Assembly: GCA_016764415.1 (NCBI GenBank)
Contig: JAESRY010000012.1
Location: 1 to 6,618 of the forward strand
Length of the DNA: 6,618 nucleotides
Direction of reading: 5' to 3'
DNA from: Cycloclasticus sp.
GTDB taxonomy: Bacteria > Pseudomonadota > Gammaproteobacteria > Methylococcales > Cycloclasticaceae
Under the pieces are notes generated by a model, which made no database searches, was not told the origin of the DNA, and saw only the letters and a program-made list of their open reading frames with translations. Below, piece after piece: positions 5,777-6,618 of this stretch. Position 1 is the first letter of the stretch; the number at the start of each line of letters is the position of its first letter. The translations under genes and the position numbers were made by a program.

Positions 5777-5802
5777 AAAAAGCCCCTTACCTGGGGCTTT
5801 TT
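5777..5802. terminator. Bidirectional rho-independent terminator, pyrC / mlaA
   Basis: The stem AAAAAGCCCC (5777-5786) pairs perfectly with GGGGCTTTTT (5793-5802) around a 6-nt loop. It has T-rich sequence after the hairpin on the plus strand and an A run giving U-rich RNA on the minus strand. It lies 25 bp after the pyrC stop and ends one base before the mlaA stop codon, so it can end both convergent transcripts. Confidence 0.93.
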
Positions 5803-5803
5803 A

Positions 5804-6538
5804 TTATTCTTCGTCAAGAAATGCTTCATCGTCCATCGGAGGGTTTCCATCGTAAATTAGGTATTTACGACGTTGAAAAATAGCACTTCTTTCAAACTCA
5901 TACGCATCTAACGATGCTTGATCAAGAATTTTCTTAGTACTGATTAAGTCCGCTCTTAAATCAACACCTTTAAGTGCTATCGCTGTCCACATTGTATCTG
6001 AGTCATCAATCTGCTGAATAGGGTCGATAAAGCTATCTGCATAAATACCCACGGTATCGCGCAATGTGCTTCCGCCTAGAAGGGGTAACACCACATAAGG
6101 CCCGGTACCAACACCATAAACACCCAATGTTTGACCGAAGTCTTCATTGTGTTTTGGCATGCCCATGTCTGTTGCCATATCGATAAAACCTAATACACCC
6201 ACTGTCGTATTCACAATAAAGCGGCCGCCATCCGATAATGCTTGGTTGAATTTGAGTTGCAAAACATCATTCACAAACACAACCACATCATCTAAATTAC
6301 TGAAAAAGTTCGTAATACCTTGATTAACAACGTCAGGCGTTACAAACTGATAGCCTTTAGCTACAGGCTCAAGAACATACTCGTCTGCTTTTTGGTTGAA
6401 CTCATAAACGCCTCTATTAACGAACTCTAACGGGTCGTTTTCTTCTTGCGCTGTTAAAGATGCGCAGCCTGATAATGTTACCGTTGCAGCTACAAATGCG
6501 CTGCCAAGCAACTTCTTTAAACTAGGTAATACTTCCAT
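5804..6538 (-). CDS. mlaA: MlaA (VacJ) outer-membrane lipoprotein, lipid asymmetry
   Basis: This 244-residue lipoprotein belongs to the Mla system, in which MlaA sits in the outer membrane with porins. It removes phospholipids from the outer leaflet and passes them through MlaC to the MlaFEDB transporter. The N-terminus is a lipoprotein signal: Lys8-Lys9, a hydrophobic core, and lipobox LSGC with Cys25, followed by Ala, which favours outer-membrane sorting. Family marks follow: NDPLEFVNRGVYEFN (34-48), NFFSNLDD (77-84), GRFIVNTTVGVLGFID (105-120), EDFGQTLGVYGVGTGPYVV (132-150), LPLLG (151-155) and RD (160-161). The acidic C-terminus is typical. I chose ATG 6538 because GGAGAG stands 7 nt before it; the frame also opens at a TTG at 6553, which overlaps that site. 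The gene is monocistronic here, with its own promoter and terminator; the other mla genes are not nearby. Confidence 0.96.
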   Translation of the reverse strand: MEVLPSLKKLLGSAFVAATVTLSGCASLTAQEENDPLEFVNRGVYEFNQKADEYVLEPVAKGYQFVTPDVVNQGITNFFSNLDDVVVFVNDVLQLKFNQALSDGGRFIVNTTVGVLGFIDMATDMGMPKHNEDFGQTLGVYGVGTGPYVVLPLLGGSTLRDTVGIYADSFIDPIQQIDDSDTMWTAIALKGVDLRADLISTKKILDQASLDAYEFERSAIFQRRKYLIYDGNPPMDDEAFLDEE

Positions 6539-6598
6539 CGAATATCTCTCCAAAATATTTACAGCAACTTTATTATGCTACCGAGTGATCGTTGATTT

Positions 6599-6604
6599 AT
6601 TATA
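6599..6604 (-). promoter_or_regulatory. Candidate -10 box of mlaA promoter
   Basis: A perfect TATAAT lies on the minus strand about 60 nt before the mlaA start codon, giving a leader of roughly 50-55 nt. The matching -35 box would fall just outside the window, so the promoter cannot be fully judged. Confidence 0.45.
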
Positions 6605-6618
6605 GCTCATTCTTGAAA

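Overview
The window looks like chromosome from a moderately AT-rich gammaproteobacterium, possibly marine. The clues are an AspRS that from memory most resembles the Pseudomonas type, a class II (E. coli-like) dihydroorotase, an MlaA outer-membrane lipoprotein, and an FmdB-type zinc ribbon gene directly upstream of aspS. I cannot name genus or species from the sequence alone.

Left part (1-1358) is an accessory pocket. A dinJ/relB-type antitoxin gene and a yafQ-type toxin gene lie on the minus strand, overlapping by 8 nt, with an inverted-repeat operator and a candidate promoter upstream. This module is bracketed by a perfect 97-bp direct repeat (1-97 and 924-1020). The pocket also holds two 31-bp REP-like hairpins in the same orientation (833-863 and 1297-1327), a G-rich motif (881-900) that resembles a dispersed repeat of proteobacterial genomes, a strong small hairpin (1134-1155), and one doubtful or decayed ORF (972-1187). 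Nothing else between 699 and 1358 looks like a gene.

Middle part (1359-4564) is a minus-strand housekeeping cluster transcribed fmdB-type, then aspS, then nadA. The aspS-nadA gap is only 14 nt and both genes have near-identical AAGGAA ribosome binding sites. AspRS carries the His31/Gly82 pair associated with non-discriminating enzymes, suggesting that Asn-tRNA is made by transamidation. NadA is of the longer B. subtilis-like kind.

Right part (4565-6618): pyrC is on the plus strand, divergent from the fmdB-type gene across 155 bp. It converges on mlaA (minus strand), and one bidirectional terminator (5777-5802) serves both. A perfect TATAAT box upstream of mlaA sits at the window edge. The core genes serve unrelated pathways: tRNA charging, NAD synthesis, pyrimidine synthesis and outer-membrane lipid asymmetry. 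Three of them handle aspartate or an aspartate derivative, which may be coincidence.

I see no convincing new molecular system. The most unusual part is the repeat-bracketed toxin-antitoxin pocket at the left edge.
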